From Hoplostethus atlanticus (lineage: Eukaryota; Chordata; Actinopteri; Trachichthyiformes; Trachichthyidae): a DNA stretch of 64,000 nt. The stretch lies in assembly GCA_034670405.1 (NCBI GenBank), contig JAXDDX010000163.1, forward strand, positions 729,501 through 793,500, written 5' to 3'. Position numbers and translations under genes: made by a program. The notes below the pieces were generated by a model that searched no databases, was not told the DNA's origin, and saw only the letters and a list, made by a program, of their open reading frames with translations. Shown in pieces: positions 1-13,468 of this stretch; the stretch's first letter is position 1, and every line of letters starts with the position of its first letter.

Positions 1-485
1 CCAAGTGACTACAGGCAGGTAGCACTGACATCACATGTAAGGAAGATCTTCAAGAGGCTGATCCTGCACCACCTCAGACCACTGGTGATGGACTCCATGA
101 TGGACTCCTAGTTTGCAAACTAGGGCCACATAGATGTGGATGTTGGCATGATATAGTCCTGCTCCACAGGGCTTACTCCCACCTAGAGAGGCCAGGTAGC
201 TTTGATTTCTCCAGGCCCTCCTGCTTGGGGGGAAGCTCAGAGTGATGCAGGGGAACAATGCCATTGTTTCCTGAACTAGTTTGTTTCCTGACTAGCACAG
301 ACAGGCACAGTGAGGACTATGAGGAGGAGTATAGTCTGATGGGGAGTTTCATTAGGTAGTGCAAGGAGAACCATCCGCAGCTAAATGTCAGTAAGATGAA
401 GGAGTTGGTAGTGGATTTCCAATGGAGCAAGAAGCCACTGACACCTGTCAACATCCAGGGGGAAGAGAGTTATTCGTACTTTTCC
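1..485 (+). mobile_element. Decayed LINE reverse-transcriptase fragment
   Basis: The frame starting at base 4 reads SDYRQVALTSHVRKIFKRL, close to the DYRPVALTSHVMK-type block of fish non-LTR retrotransposon reverse transcriptases. It hits stop codons near base 110. Farther on, 300-420 reads CKENHPQLNVSKMKELVVDF, and 448-485 reads PVNIQGEESYSYF; these are the usual downstream blocks of the same protein. In-frame stops and frame changes show a dead copy, and its 5' part lies outside the window. The clade is not resolved. Confidence 0.7.
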
Positions 486-1619
486 CCATACTTTTAATTT
501 ATTTATTATTTCTTCCAGGTATTGTATTTGGTCTACTACATATTTAAGGGTGTTGCTTTGTTCCATGCAGGTTAGCTTGCTGTAATGTGTTGCATTTGTC
601 AGACCATATTCCTAAGTCTTAAATGTTGATTGTGCTAGCTGCTTTAGGGGTCCAGTTCCACCCAATTGCTAGAATAGGCACTATACTCCTTAGCATTGTC
701 TATAGACTTATAATAAATTCCAGTCTTACTTTGTACATTGTACATTGAATGTTGTACTGTGTACTTGAATTCCTTTCACAAAGGGTAGATAGAAGTAACT
801 CAGGGATCATATTCCCATACTACACTACTAAGATAGTGTGGGGCTAATGGTCATTTACTAACATACAAGTTAGTCATTCTCTGTAACTTCTATACACTAA
901 TTATGAGTATTTCATACACCGTGAATAGCTATATCAGCTAGGGCATTAGCTGGAATTGACATTACAGCTCATCACATAACCTCTAATTCTGCTCTTTGTT
1001 AGTAAGTGAACACCATCTTCGTAAGATTTTGGCAAGGGTTTTGGATATTGTTGGAATTGCATCTTCAGCAATATAGAATCTTGTGTATGACAGAGTATCC
1101 TTAAAATAGAGATGTGTCATGATTTGTATGGCTTTATCTTCATCCTAGCCCATTTTAGGTTATCATTCAACTTGGTAAGCAACCTTTTTGCACAGGGTGC
1201 TGTTGTAGTCATAATTGTCATATAACCCAAATATTCCCTGATTGGTAGCAGGCAAACTGCTCCCAGCAGCCCTTCCTCACCCACAGCCCATTTTGATGAA
1301 TGATTACCTCCATCACTAGTACAGTGAGTGTTATAGGGAGATTGTGCACCCTGCCATAATACCAATTACCAGGCACTGTCATGCTGTGGCAAATTCCGAA
1401 GTTGTGAAGCATATTTGTATATCTTGGAAATAGGCATCAACCAGATTTTGTATGATGTTTGGTACTCTCAAGAAATAAGAAATAAATATAGCCTTTATTT
1501 CAATCTGCTGTTGTTTTATCTGTTTTTTTCCCCAACTTTGAGTAATATGTTCAAAATTGCTATTCTGTACACTGGTATCTCAGACCGATTTCCAATTTTC
1601 CATTTTACTTAATCTGGAA
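486..1619. other. Gene-free stretch, nothing recognised
   Basis: AT-rich sequence without a convincing exon, repeat boundary or RNA gene. Short open frames on the minus strand near 1117-1412 show no family resemblance and no splice context. Confidence 0.5.
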
Positions 1620-2400
1620 GTCATGGATATAATTGCTAAGGTGAGAAATTCAGCAGCTGGTGATGAAAACATTTCAGCTCTAGTAAGTAAGGTGTGTTCT
1701 TCAATTATTAAGCCATTGACACATAAACTCTCAAAACCACTTGAAACCGGAATCATTAAAAAAAGTCCTCAAAGTTGCAAAAGTATTAGACTTTTTAAGT
1801 CTAGGGACCCAAAAGCCTTTAGCAGTTATAACATTTTCTCTGGCTTTTAATGTTTGCCATTAGATTTTTTTTTTAAAGTTGCTGTAAAACATCATTCTGA
1901 AATATTTAAATGCTCATTTTTTTCTGTATAATATTCAGTATAGATTAAGAAAGGACTATTCTTCAGATATGGCTGTTTTACAACTGGTTGATAAAATACA
2001 CCCTGTAGTGAAAATCTTTGACACTGGTAAACATTCTTCTTATGATTATGTTTTTTTTAAGGACAAACTTAGCCTGGTTCCACAATTACATTCTTGAAGT
2101 AGCTGCAAATGGATGAACATATGGATGGATTTGTTTGACAATAACATGTGGTGCCCCACAGGGCTCCATTCTTGGGCCCTTGTTGTTTCTGGTCAATGAC
2201 CTAGGGGCTGCATCAGAGCTTCCTGTTGTTTTTGCTAAGTATACCAAGTTAATCTTGTTGTATAAAAAGATTATTTTCACTAATTGCTGAAGTAGCCACT
2301 GATTCAGAAAAAAATAACCAGGGGATGTGATTCCAGTGTGCAAATTATCATTGAATATCCAAACATCTAAATTCATCATTTTCACTGAGAAAAAAAGAAA
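1620..2400 (+). mobile_element. Decayed LINE reverse-transcriptase fragment
   Basis: Three blocks in family order lie on the plus strand. 1640-1840 contains LVSKVCSSIIKPLTHKLS and RLFKSRDPKAFSSY, resembling the KPLTHIFN...PLFKSGDPKDFSNYRP region. 1945-2010 reads RLRKDYSSDMAVLQLVDKI, matching the FRKGxSTxxAL block. 2140-2275 reads GAPQGSILGPLLFLVNDL, the PQGSxLGPLLFxxYxNDL block. 2320-2400 reads LSLNIQTSKFIIFTEK, resembling the LSLNxxKTxFMIF block. The frame is interrupted, and the YADD catalytic motif has become FAKY, so the copy is dead. It appears distinct from the fragment at 1-485. Confidence 0.75.
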
Positions 2401-3504
2401 TTAAAGAATGAAATGAGTTTAATCAACCAGATTGAGATTCATTGAAGTCATGACTGATGAAGCTTTGAGCTGGAAAACAATGAATACCTAGTTTATAATA
2501 ACGTGATGAAGTCATCAGAAATGTAATGCTGTAATGCTATAATATTTGATTTCCCCTTACCTTCCCTACTGGAATAGTGTTTGGGATACCACAATTGCAA
2601 CAAATCTCTTCAAGATTCATACTTGCTGTAGCCAAACGACACGTTCACCACAACTCTTTGTTTTGTTTAGTTCTTTGATGTTTTATTTGTTTTGAAACAC
2701 AGAAACACATACATTGACATGGATAATCATTTCCCTTGCCCTGGAATGTATGCTTTCAATTCAATTCACAAGTTCACACATAAAGTGGTAATCCATAACA
2801 TCTTTTTTTCTTTTGGCGACATTTTTGGTAATGGCACCTCCCAGAGAACATTTAGCAATCAAACTGTAGTATAATTGTAGGCCAGTATTGTCACGTCTTT
2901 TTCCTTGAACTTTCTGTTTTTGTAGGTGTCAGTTTTTTCTTTGTCTGTTCATCCATAGTGGCTATCGCTGGTCATGCTACCGAGCTCTTCTTCTGTTTAT
3001 TCCAAACAATCATTGTTGCTGCTGCTGTAAACATAAAATGGAAGTTGCGGAATTATGTATTTATACATGGCTGAAAGTTTATCTCTCAATTATCACAGCA
3101 GTTAGCTTGACAAAGGGAATGGGAACAGAGCACTTTTCAAATACTGTAACATTTTTAGACCTGTACTACAAGGTACAAACACTAGATAATAACGTAAGAA
3201 CATGAGATTACATTAAATGGCTCAGATCCACAGGGACCCCCAACACAGCCTCAAAAAAGCACAATCCCTTCATCACAAAACAGTCAAAAAACAGTTATCA
3301 TGCTTTCACACTGTGAGCAACATGAAAAACAAGTCACTGGAAGTCCATTCATTTCCAATAGAGCTCAACTTTTCATTGGCCGTCAACTGCCAATCAGATA
3401 TCCGAGCTTCCTTGTTTTCCTACAGATGTGATTTCACTTCATGAACAATAGTTCGCCTGGCAAGTGCAAAATGGAAGAAAAGATTACAGTCATTTAAAGT
3501 TTCT
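2401..3504. other. Gene-free stretch, nothing recognised
   Basis: AT-rich, with no splice-bounded coding exon or defined repeat edge. Probably old repeat debris around the two LINE fragments. Confidence 0.4.
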
Positions 3505-3935
3505 ATTTAAAATCAAAATCAAATCACATTTATTTGTATAGCCCTTAATCACCGTTACAGTCTCTAAGGGCTTCACAGTGCCCAACATGTGAAACAATAA
3601 ATGGGCAGGACGGTAGGGGGAGTTTGGGCAAGCAGCGTATACACAATGCATAAAAGTTTATTTGGGAACTATCAAATAACTATCAAAATTTAGAGTACTA
3701 TTCTCAAACAAATGTCTATGTCTAGCTGGTCCTACAACCAGCATCCCAGTTTTGTTGCCATTAAGTAGTAAGAAGTTTAGGGACATCCGACATTTGACCT
3801 CCGATAGGCAGGCCTCTAATTTTTGAAATTGGGTGTTATTGGTTGGTTTGACGGCTATGTAAATTTGGGTGTCATCAACGTAACAGTGGAAGTTAATGCC
3901 AGATTTGCAAATGATGTCTCATTTGAAAGACTACA
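3505..3935 (-). mobile_element. 3' end of a LINE (L2-like), minus strand
   Basis: Read on the minus strand, 3930-3720 encodes GINFHCYVDDTQIYIAVKP, which includes the YxDD polymerase motif. It is followed by LEACLSEVKCRMSLNFLLLN and NGNKTGMLVVGP, the usual blocks of fish L2-type reverse transcriptase. Continuing on the minus strand, a non-coding tail ends near 3505 in GGGCTATACAAATAAATGTG followed by TGATTTTGATTTT, the typical 3' end and short tail repeat of these elements. The part between RT and tail is largely missing, so this is a 5'-truncated, internally deleted copy. The clade assignment is from memory of family sequence. Confidence 0.72.
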
Positions 3936-4951
3936 GGAATAAATGTCTTAAAAGTGATGCTTGGAAAATGGCTGTGTCTATTGTTGGGGTCAATGGTGAA
4001 TTCTGAAGTAACTTTATTTAGGTTGTTTCTGTTTATTTTCAATCAATGCTACCTAATTAGAACTTGCCAAATAGCTATGTTAACTCAACAAAATGACTTA
4101 ACGTTATGAAAGCCAATACCAAAGCAGAAAAAAAAAACATGATTTAGATTATATATTATGATCATGAAATTCAAAACTTCTCACAAGACATTTCTGCAAA
4201 TTCTAACTTGCATGAAATTTCTGTGCACGCAGAATGTGTGTTGCTATATTTATGCAACTACACTGCCACGCTTTGGCAGGGGGATATTCAAAATTTAGGC
4301 TATGTAGGCTAGAGGCAATAATTTGAACAGTATAAACACTGATATTATCACAAGTCAACAGTTTGCTATGCATAATTGTATTGTCAGCTCAACTCTCATG
4401 GGCTATTAAGGGTCTGCATTCTTAAAGTCTGCTTTAGGCAATGTCATACTTTTAGGAGTGCATTGAAATTTGGCCAAATTTAATTGAGTCTTTCACCCTC
4501 TCCCAAGCTTGAAATTTGTCCATATCAGTGCTAAAATCAGGGTAAAAGATGAGTTGTATATGTATGCAACCAGTGAAGTGTCCCTATTGTTAATCAGAAA
4601 CCTTGAAGTTGATATGGAAAAGTTCCCAGCTGCAGAGTTGGCATACCACTTTACTACTGGCAGTGCTAAGGTATTGCTGGCATGAGAGAGAAGTGAATTT
4701 CTTAAGCCCCAGCACTCCTTTACTACATTGTATTTTCCTGTATTTTTCTCACGTCATGATTACTGCGTCAAGACCTATTTCTTAACTAATCTAAATTACC
4801 GTGTCCACCTAGCATTTTTGAGCTCGTTTGCATGTGTTCCAAGAGAATGTGGTCTTATCAGGCAGGTGCGGGATGAACTCAACATAACATGCAGAACTTT
4901 AAACAAGCACATCAATAATAATTAAAAACATGACATCAATGTTCAATCAAG

Positions 4952-4952
<1 letters not shown>
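3936..4952. other. Gene-free stretch, nothing recognised
   Basis: AT-rich sequence with no exon-like frame, tRNA or clear repeat boundary. Confidence 0.4.

Positions 4953-4986
<34 letters not shown>
4953..4986. repeat. (CA)n microsatellite
   Basis: Uninterrupted CA dinucleotides, about 17 units. Confidence 0.97.
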
Positions 4987-4987
<1 letters not shown>

Positions 4988-5737
4988 TCCAAAGTCACAT
5001 GTATCTATTCTGTAATGTCTCAATGTCTGACATCATCACAAGACACCTTATGCAAAAAGTTAAGTAGCCAAGGAGAACAGTGCAGTGTGAGCTTAGAAAG
5101 TCACTGTACAATAGGCTTTGTTGATGAACACATAGCTTACAGTATGTGTGAGAAGAATACCTTGAATTATCACTGTCAGCTCAGAGGATAATAGTACATT
5201 ATCCCCTTCGTAACCTGAAAAACTATCGCTGAATACAAAAACTATTGCACTCAAAATGCAATATTTCATCAGAAAGCTTTGCTACATTTTCGTGAAGGCA
5301 CTCCCGAGGATAAAACATCTATCAGGAACAGAAGCATATTGGCATACATCCGCTTAGCCACATGTTTTGTGTAACTAATTGGATAACCACACCAAGTAAA
5401 GCACGAAATTGCCTTTTTTTCCTCCTGCAGCAGTAGATGCAGCCCTCTCTACAGGGCGTTGGTGGGGCACAGAGGCACACACATTTATGAGTCATACATT
5501 TAATATGCTCTCCCTTCCTACTCATATCATAAACGTTGAGAGAGATGAAAATGAAACATCCCCTTTTTCTCTTTAAACATGGCTGAGACTTCATCAAACA
5601 GTTGAATGAGATTCTCTTCTCTCTGTCCTTTGAGTATTCCTCTTCCTTCCTCTCTGGTGCCCCCTGACTCTTCTTATACGCTGTCTGACACTTAAATGCT
5701 GCTCTGACTCCTTTGTGTTCTTTTTTACTCTTCAATA

Positions 5738-5738
5738 G

Positions 5739-5781
<43 letters not shown>

Positions 5782-5829
5782 ACGTGTGTGCGTGCGCGCA
5801 TGCGTGTGTGTGTGTGTGTGTGTGTGTGG
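5738..5829. repeat. (TG)n microsatellite, compound
   Basis: TG repeat interrupted by cgtgcgcgcatgcg in the middle. It creates a spurious minus-strand open frame full of His-Thr repeats across 5322-6005, which is not a gene. Confidence 0.97.
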
Positions 5830-8248
5830 GTCTTTTGCGGTGGAGATAAGAGATTAGCATGAGTCAGATAATGATTCAGGACGCCAGGTGGCAAATGCTT
5901 CAAATCATACCCCCTCCCCCCCTCCCATTTCCAACCTCTTGTTCCCTCTGACTTGTTCACTGCCTTCTCTACTCCACGCTTTGTCTCTCTCTCTGAAATG
6001 CACACACTGTCATTGCTGCTCTTTTGCTTGCTGTCTTTCTCACCGTTCCCACTAGCCGTTCATTTTTCTTCAGTCTCTTCAGAGGATCTCCGACTGTGTC
6101 TTACTGTCTTTCTCTCTCCCCGTCTGCCTGTAACTGTAGCAAACTTATTAGCCCAACAGTTCATGGGTGGGTGTAGAAAGGTTAACAGGGGAGATAAAGA
6201 GGGTACAGACAGATCGAGTGAAGAGGGAGGTGGGGTTTAGCAGAGAGAGGGATGGCCAGATATTGAGAGATAAGCGGGAGTGTGTCGGATTGAGGTGGAA
6301 ATGAGCTAGAAACTCAAGGAGTATATAGGGAGAAGTGTTTGCTTGTGTGTGTGTGTTGGGGGGGGGCAACAGGGAGGAGAGGAATGGTGGGTAATTTAGA
6401 AAGAGTGGGACAGAGGAATGTGTAGTGAGAGGCAGAGAGGGTTATAGAGAGCTGTGTAGAGGTAGATGGAGGCAGGGATGGAGAGATAGAAGGAGGGGTG
6501 GTGATCCTGGGGGCCTGATGACTCATGGCTGTGCTGCGGTTTGTGCGTCACTGGCGCTGGCTGGAGGAGGAGATAGTGGAGAGGTCTACGCATTTAATTA
6601 CAGCCTTCCAATTTAGACACACTGTACACACACGCACCTACATGCGCACGCACGCACACACACACAAAATAATATCACAAATAGTAGCCTTACAAATACA
6701 CTAATTTGTAACACACATACACACACACACAAACACAAGCATATACACACAATTGCAGAAATCACAGACACACACACACAGATACACACCATGCCCCAAC
6801 ATTTAACACTCAAAGATGTCCACAGCATCTTCAGCATACTTGCAAAGTATGAAAAAAAATCCATGATGTATTCGATCATGGGTATCCAACTAAAACATTT
6901 GTGTCCATGAGCGTCTTGAGCTTCCACATGTGTTATTTGTAGTTGTCCTGTCCCAGACAGACCTAGAGGCGCAAAACTTATCAAACCAAAAAATGCCAAA
7001 ATACCAAACCCTACACAGCTTGTGACTGGAATATGAAATACAGAAACAGACATACAGAGCAAAGTACAGGCCTATCTGTGATAAAGCAGTAAAGCAAACT
7101 CTTCTAACTCGGCAGTTCTTTTGGATAATAGCATGGTTTATCATTTTTTACAATGCAATCTTCAACGCATCCTGTTGGTCAAAGATCTTCCTTGTAAGAC
7201 TGGACTTTCTGCTTTGTCCATCAATTATTTATTTTATTTATAGATGCTATATAGATATATATAGTTTAGTCGTATTATATAGTTTTATAGTAGTTATTTT
7301 TGAAATAGCACAATATAATTCTTGTTTGCTGTTGAACATGTAGCCATTGCTGTTAGAATAGTCTCATATTGCCGTATCTTTTACACTGGACTTGTTTCTC
7401 TGCTGGTTTAGAAATCATCAATCACGACTGTTTTTAATTTTCCTTTTGAAACAGATTGACAAAGCTTATCATCCAAGGAGTTTTCAATGTATTTTCTATT
7501 CATGTACATTTGCATTCTTTGAAAACATAGAAAATAGAAGTAAATAGAGTAAAATACAATACATTTTGTAATTACAATGAGTTTAGAAAGTTATGAAAAT
7601 CTTATTTTATGTTTTTAGTTACAACTCTTCAGGATTCTATAATTCTGCAATCAATATGCTCAAAAACACAGGATTGGGTCTTTAAAGAAAACTTGCCTCT
7701 TGAGCGGGCACACATGCATGCAATTTTCCTGCTAATAGTTCATATCCTGATTAAGGTTTTATTCAGTATAAGCTGTTTATATGCTTTTTCTATGCCGATC
7801 ACAAATACCCTTGCATACATGAATTAAAAGAATATATCAAATTCTTCAAAGGAACACAATTTTCACAGACCGCGACAATAGTAGTACAGTATTAATAGTA
7901 CAATAGGATTAAGGTATTTTCGTTTCTCACTATCCTGCCTGATATTAGTCTGTCCCAGTTATCATTGTCATGTTTCTAATAATGAAGATATGAGAGCATT
8001 CTATTTACATGCACCAGAATATAAAAGTGCATGTAAGTACAGTCACTGTGATGATCAAATAAGACATTTTAACATTCTATTCTATTCTATATTCTATTCT
8101 ATTCAATTCTATTGTGGCAGGTTATTTTGATTATTGTGGCTCCTTACTGCAATTTGCCTTTGAACTGACTTAAACACAAACAAAAAAGCTCCAAAATACA
8201 GGAACCAATAAGATTGCACTGTACATCCAATAAATTAAATATTGGAAT

Positions 8249-8253
<5 letters not shown>
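5830..8253. other. Gene-free stretch with CT/GA-rich and CA-rich tracts
   Basis: 5880-6130 is pyrimidine-rich; 6220-6500 is GAGA-rich. 6610-6790 holds imperfect CA repeats. 7180-7350 is AT-rich. A pentanucleotide TTCTA run lies at 8076-8113. No exon or regulatory element can be supported. Confidence 0.6.
8076..8113. repeat. (TTCTA)n short tandem repeat
   Basis: About seven imperfect units of TTCTA with one ATATTCT interruption. Confidence 0.8.

Positions 8254-8284
<31 letters not shown>
8254..8284. repeat. (GT)n microsatellite
   Basis: Uninterrupted GT dinucleotides, about 15 units. Confidence 0.95.
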
Positions 8285-8286
<2 letters not shown>

Positions 8287-9266
8287 ATGTGTGATTTCAG
8301 AGCATGTTGGTTTCACCCATTCATATTTATTTTTTATTTTTTTTACTCATACCTCTAAATCTAACTCATTCACAGCAACCTCTCCGTGATCCTTTTCACC
8401 ACCTTTCTTTTAATTTATCTTTTTTCTCTCCTCTCTCCCGTCCAAACACATTACCCTCCTTGTGTGCCAATTATCCCCTAAGAGGCTGCAAGCCGCACTC
8501 TTAAACAATAGGAGCAATCAGTTGCCCTCTCCCTCTCCCCCTCTCTCCTCCTCTTCCCTCCACTCTTTCCAGCAGAGAGCGCAAGGGGAGGATAATTTTC
8601 CCAAACAACAGCGTTAGGAGGAAAATGGCAGAGGGAGGGAAAAAGAGAGAGATAAAGAAAGAGAGAGACTGCTGATTGGCCAGGTTATGGTTGGCTCTAA
8701 GAGTCTAGAGGCACATCTGACAATACAACACTGCATGCAGATGCTTGCTGGGACAGGCAAATGCACAGCTGCTCTATAACCCTAGATACAGACACACTAA
8801 ACCCCCAAAACAGCCACACTATTCCCACTATCTACTAAAATGATTCCATTATTCCACTACTGATAACCTGATACAATACATTGCCTGAAAAGTATGTTTG
8901 ATGCTTTATGGCACTGAGACACAGTCCCTTAAACGCGTTTAGGTGTTTATTTCTGACATAATGTGCTAGAAACTTTTTAATAAATTGGAGAAACCTCTTT
9001 TTGTTGTTGCTGTCAAATAGTACACATTATTGCCAATTTTCTGAGACTTCTCAACATTTTTCAAAACTAAATAATTAATTCTGGTGCGATATCCTTATCA
9101 TAGTCTAGGTTTATTGACTTTAAACCAAAGAAGAACACTCCTCTTTGGTTCAAAGTCAATATAATTAGACAATTCTTTGGTTAAAAGTTAATAAAATTAG
9201 ACTATGCTAAGGATTTTTTTCTTCATTAGTGTATTTGTAATATATTTTATAGAGATCCATATATGC

Positions 9267-9317
9267 CATATGTATATGTATATATATGTATATATATATA
9301 TGTATATATATATACAC
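9267..9317. repeat. (TATG/TA)n AT-rich microsatellite
   Basis: Alternating TATATG and TATA units; could extrude as a cruciform. Confidence 0.9.
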
Positions 9318-9746
9318 ATCAGGGAAATCAGGGAAATTAATTACTTCAATTGTGCTTTTTTCCTACATTTATTTCAGGTCTTTCAATTTGGTGCTCATTT
9401 CCCTTTTCATTCAGTCTTCTATCATGAATTCTCAGTGGCTCTGTCCCTGGGGAGGGAAATCCCAGCTGTCACTAAATAACTTTTCAGATCACACCAATAA
9501 AGCTAATGTCCACGACACTAAAGGCCGTGGAGTCCATTTAACAGCCGCTTAACGCATGAGCACACAAGTAACACATACACCCACACACACACATACGCAT
9601 GGACACACACACACACAGATTGTTGTGGATTACTCTAACCAGGCTAATGATCTCCTCAATGGGACAACTGGGACTAGTCTGAGACCATCTTCAGTGTGAG
9701 GCCCCTAAGGGACCTGGAGAGAGGCTCTGGGGTAATTATAATGTAA

Positions 9747-9747
<1 letters not shown>

Positions 9748-9787
<40 letters not shown>
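9748..9787. repeat. (GT)n microsatellite
   Basis: Uninterrupted GT dinucleotides, 20 units. Confidence 0.96.
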
Positions 9788-9789
<2 letters not shown>

Positions 9790-10311
9790 TGCATGTGCAG
9801 ATGCACTGTAAACCCAGATTAGTACAATCCACAATCTAAAATTTTTGTCATTTAACTTTTGTTTACTGTGATTTTACAAGAATTAGGATTCATTTATGAT
9901 TATATTCATAAACACATATTTAAAAATAATTGGACATATGCTGGTCAGACATGTCATATGTGGACCTGTGTTTAAACAGCAAACACTCCCCAAATATTGT
10001 TTTATCAACATAATGTTGTGCCCAACAGATACTACGTTTTTTTTAAACGTTAACTGACTAATAATTCAGTTAGACAACCGATCAGAAAAGACTGACTATT
10101 TCAACTGCATCTGAATGATCTCAGGAAAAGGAAGTGAAATTGAAAAGGAAGTCATTTAAACAAGATTTTTTTTCAAATCTCTGAAACAAGATGGCACAAA
10201 TAAACATAAAATACATTAAAGTAACATTATTTTCTACAGTCTTCCTTGATTTAAATACTTTTTGAGCTTAATCAGCTACTTAGTGAGGTGATTCCAAATT
10301 CTGAACTCTTT

Positions 10312-10363
10312 GTTTGTGTGTGTATATGTATGTCTGTGTCTATGTGCATGTGCCTGTGCGTGA

Positions 10364-10394
<31 letters not shown>
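10312..10394. repeat. (GT)n imperfect microsatellite
   Basis: Degenerate GT/TATG units leading into a pure GT core at about 10366-10394. Confidence 0.9.
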
Positions 10395-10395
<1 letters not shown>

Positions 10396-11375
10396 TTGCT
10401 TACTGTTACCTGTTAGCGAAGCTAGCAAAACACCTTCAGAATTCAGGCTCAGCTCATTGTCTATTCAGGAGGATGAACACATTTAGATTTGTGAGTGAGG
10501 TGACATAGCATTTTGACACCAACAGTATTCATGACAAAATACACATCTGAAATGATATATAACATTTCGACGCAGTGACACTGCGTGTCACAGGATGCAG
10601 ATGACAGTGATGTAGAGAATGAGAAATGGAGGAGAGAATGTAATTGAGAGGGAGAGAGGGACGGGGTTAATGGATGTGTGACTGATGGGCATTTGACACT
10701 GAAAGAGAGAGAGGGGAGAAGCGAAAAAGAAAAAGAAGTGGCGAACACAAATTGAGCCTCACCTTTTTTCATTGTTCCTTTGTTTCGCTTCATGGCCCCT
10801 CATCATCACCACCATCATCATCATCATTATTTGTCTCTCTCTTTCTCTCTATCTCTGTCACCGCCCCACTCCCCAAGCCTCTTCCCGCCCCTCTCTGTGA
10901 TGCTTGCCATGCCAATCAGATCGTAACATAACATTATGGCTGATTATACCTGGGTTGGTTGTACAGTCTGCTCCTGGTGGGCAGCTTCCTCAGGCACAGT
11001 GCAATGCACATGCAGAAAGACACATGAAATTCTGTCCCATCTTCCAAATGTAAATGCTCTCTCTATTTCTTTGTTTCTCATATCTTATTTGTTGTATCTC
11101 ATTTCCGTGGTGTCCATAGAAATTATATCAGATAGGCTATTATGTAATCTGGGGATATAGACTGTAGAAACCACTGATGGAAAAAGAAAGCAAGACGACA
11201 TAAAGAGAATTTGAAATTGCAAAGAGATAGTGAAGAAAAATAAGAGACGGGCAAGGGAAGAAAGACAGGGAGAAAACGAGAATCATAGGATAGGGAGAGG
11301 TAGAAAGAAAGCTATGAACACTCAAGCAGCAGAAAAACATTGTGGTCATCTGCAGTGCGATGAGTCACCTGTAGG

Positions 11376-11378
<3 letters not shown>

Positions 11379-11426
<48 letters not shown>

Positions 11427-11469
11427 CGCACACACACACACACACACATACACGCACGCACACACGCAC
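11379..11469. repeat. (CA)n microsatellite, interrupted
   Basis: Long CA array with scattered CG and TA interruptions. Both strands remain open through it, giving spurious Thr-His and Cys-Val frames. Confidence 0.97.
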
Positions 11470-13405
11470 AAACCCAAGAGAGACAGGCTTTGCAATCATA
11501 GCCAACCCATGTACAGTTACATGCCATGTTGTCACATAAAATATATTCACTGAAAGCACTGCATTGTTAAATTTAGAACAGAATCCTGTGGAAAAACATA
11601 TTTGGAAATAAAATAACATGAAACATGATCATTTAAAAATAGAAAAATACTACAAAATAATTTGAACGTTTACAGTCTTGCTGACATCTTTGAGACACAG
11701 ATATCAACAGGACTTAAATTTTTAAAAAAAACTACATAATGATATGAAGATAATATGTAGTATTAATGTAATAATGTAATGTAATAATGTATTATATGCT
11801 TTGCTGCCAATATGATGCTGCTTCTGCTCCTGTAAATTATTTTGAAATACTCTGTAACTAAAATCAACCATCCCTATTAAGCAAATATTTCCTTCTGCTG
11901 CTCTTCCCTTTTTTAGGTCAGGTTTGAACACGGTGGATCAAATATGGTGGGATTAAGGTTTGACCAGTTAAAATGATTTAAAACAGACATATAACGAAAC
12001 ACAGACACATGCATAACCAAATGAAACAAAATCATGAACAAAGCATATTTACACTTTTCACAATTAATAGGGTCTCGCCTACAACGCTATCAACCAAAGC
12101 ATCTATAGCCAACCTACATTGGGGTTTTATTGAAGGTACCAAACAAATAACACCATCATTACACCACACATAAACTCATGAAGGCAAATGCAGACATACA
12201 GAAACACAGAAAGGGGGAAATGTCATAGCGGAAAAGAAAAAACAATTCAAACAGAAAATGGTAACAATGAAAAAATTACATTTGATGTAAACTGCATTGG
12301 CATCACTGCTAGTCCCTTTGTCCCTTTCTTGTGTATTAGTGTGCATGTGTTTGAAGACAATAGAATAAATACAAATATAGTTAAATTCAGTGTACTATGA
12401 AAATAGATACTATAGGTATTATACCAACTTTGAAACATTGACCAGAAACAAACCTCATTTTATTTAAAATATGAATTCATTTAAATATTAAATAAAAATA
12501 TATATATTCTGATGTTTCTGCATATTTCCAAGTTTCGGTTTTAGAAAATCAATGAGATAAACATCTTGATACAAAAAAAGAAAAACAAACCTCATTTACA
12601 CAGTGTGATTTGATTTAGGCTTTAACTAGATTGCTTTTCATGAATAGAATTTTCATTGCTTTGATTTTTTCATTGTGAATATCTGCTTGAGTCACTAAGT
12701 CTTTTATGCATAAGCAAAGCTAAAACATGGTTTAGCAAAGCTGGTCATTATTCACTGGCTATTCACTGTAAGACTGAAACAAACCACTAGCATTACTACT
12801 GTGTGATCTTTCAACAGCCACATTAACTAAATTCAAAATTGCCATTCAGTCACCATGTGGTCATATTTACATTTGTATGTGAACTATCTGACTATTGATA
12901 TGTGCGGCAAACTGTATCTGATGGCTGTGTGGGTCATGTAGAGAAACACAATTGTTTTTTCTCTCTGTCTGTTTAAATTCCCCAGTGAAGATGAAAAGAG
13001 GGCGATAAGGAGGAGATCTTGTCTTTATTCATTCTCATTCTCTTTGCGTTTAACTCACACCCTCCAGTCCTCCTCCCCCCAGCCTCATCCCTTTTCAAGC
13101 CTCATCACCAACACCCAATAAACCCCCCTCCTCTGCCATCTCCACCACCCCTCCCCAATTTTCTCCATCCACTTTTATGTTCCTGAACAAGAATGAGATT
13201 GATTCAGTCCATCTGTATTAATAGTTGCTGGTTGTTCTTCTTTATGTGCCTTAACAGCAGTTGGCTACAGTGTAATCTCTGTCTGGACTAGGGGAAGCTT
13301 CTCATCAGCCCTCTCCACCTACTGTGTAAGCTCACTGGTGTGTCCTCACTCTCTTGCTCTCACTCTCATTGCTGTGTAAACTACACTATGTGTGTGGTGT
13401 ATACG

Positions 13406-13406
13406 C

Positions 13407-13457
<51 letters not shown>

Positions 13458-13468
13458 TGTGAGTGTGC
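13406..13468. repeat. (GT)n microsatellite
   Basis: GT array beginning with CGCGCGT and ending in GAGTGTGAGTG units. Confidence 0.96.

Noticed and set aside
5322-6005. 227-codon minus-strand open frame
   Set aside because: It is carried by a TG microsatellite translated as His-Thr repeats, with no splice context or family resemblance.
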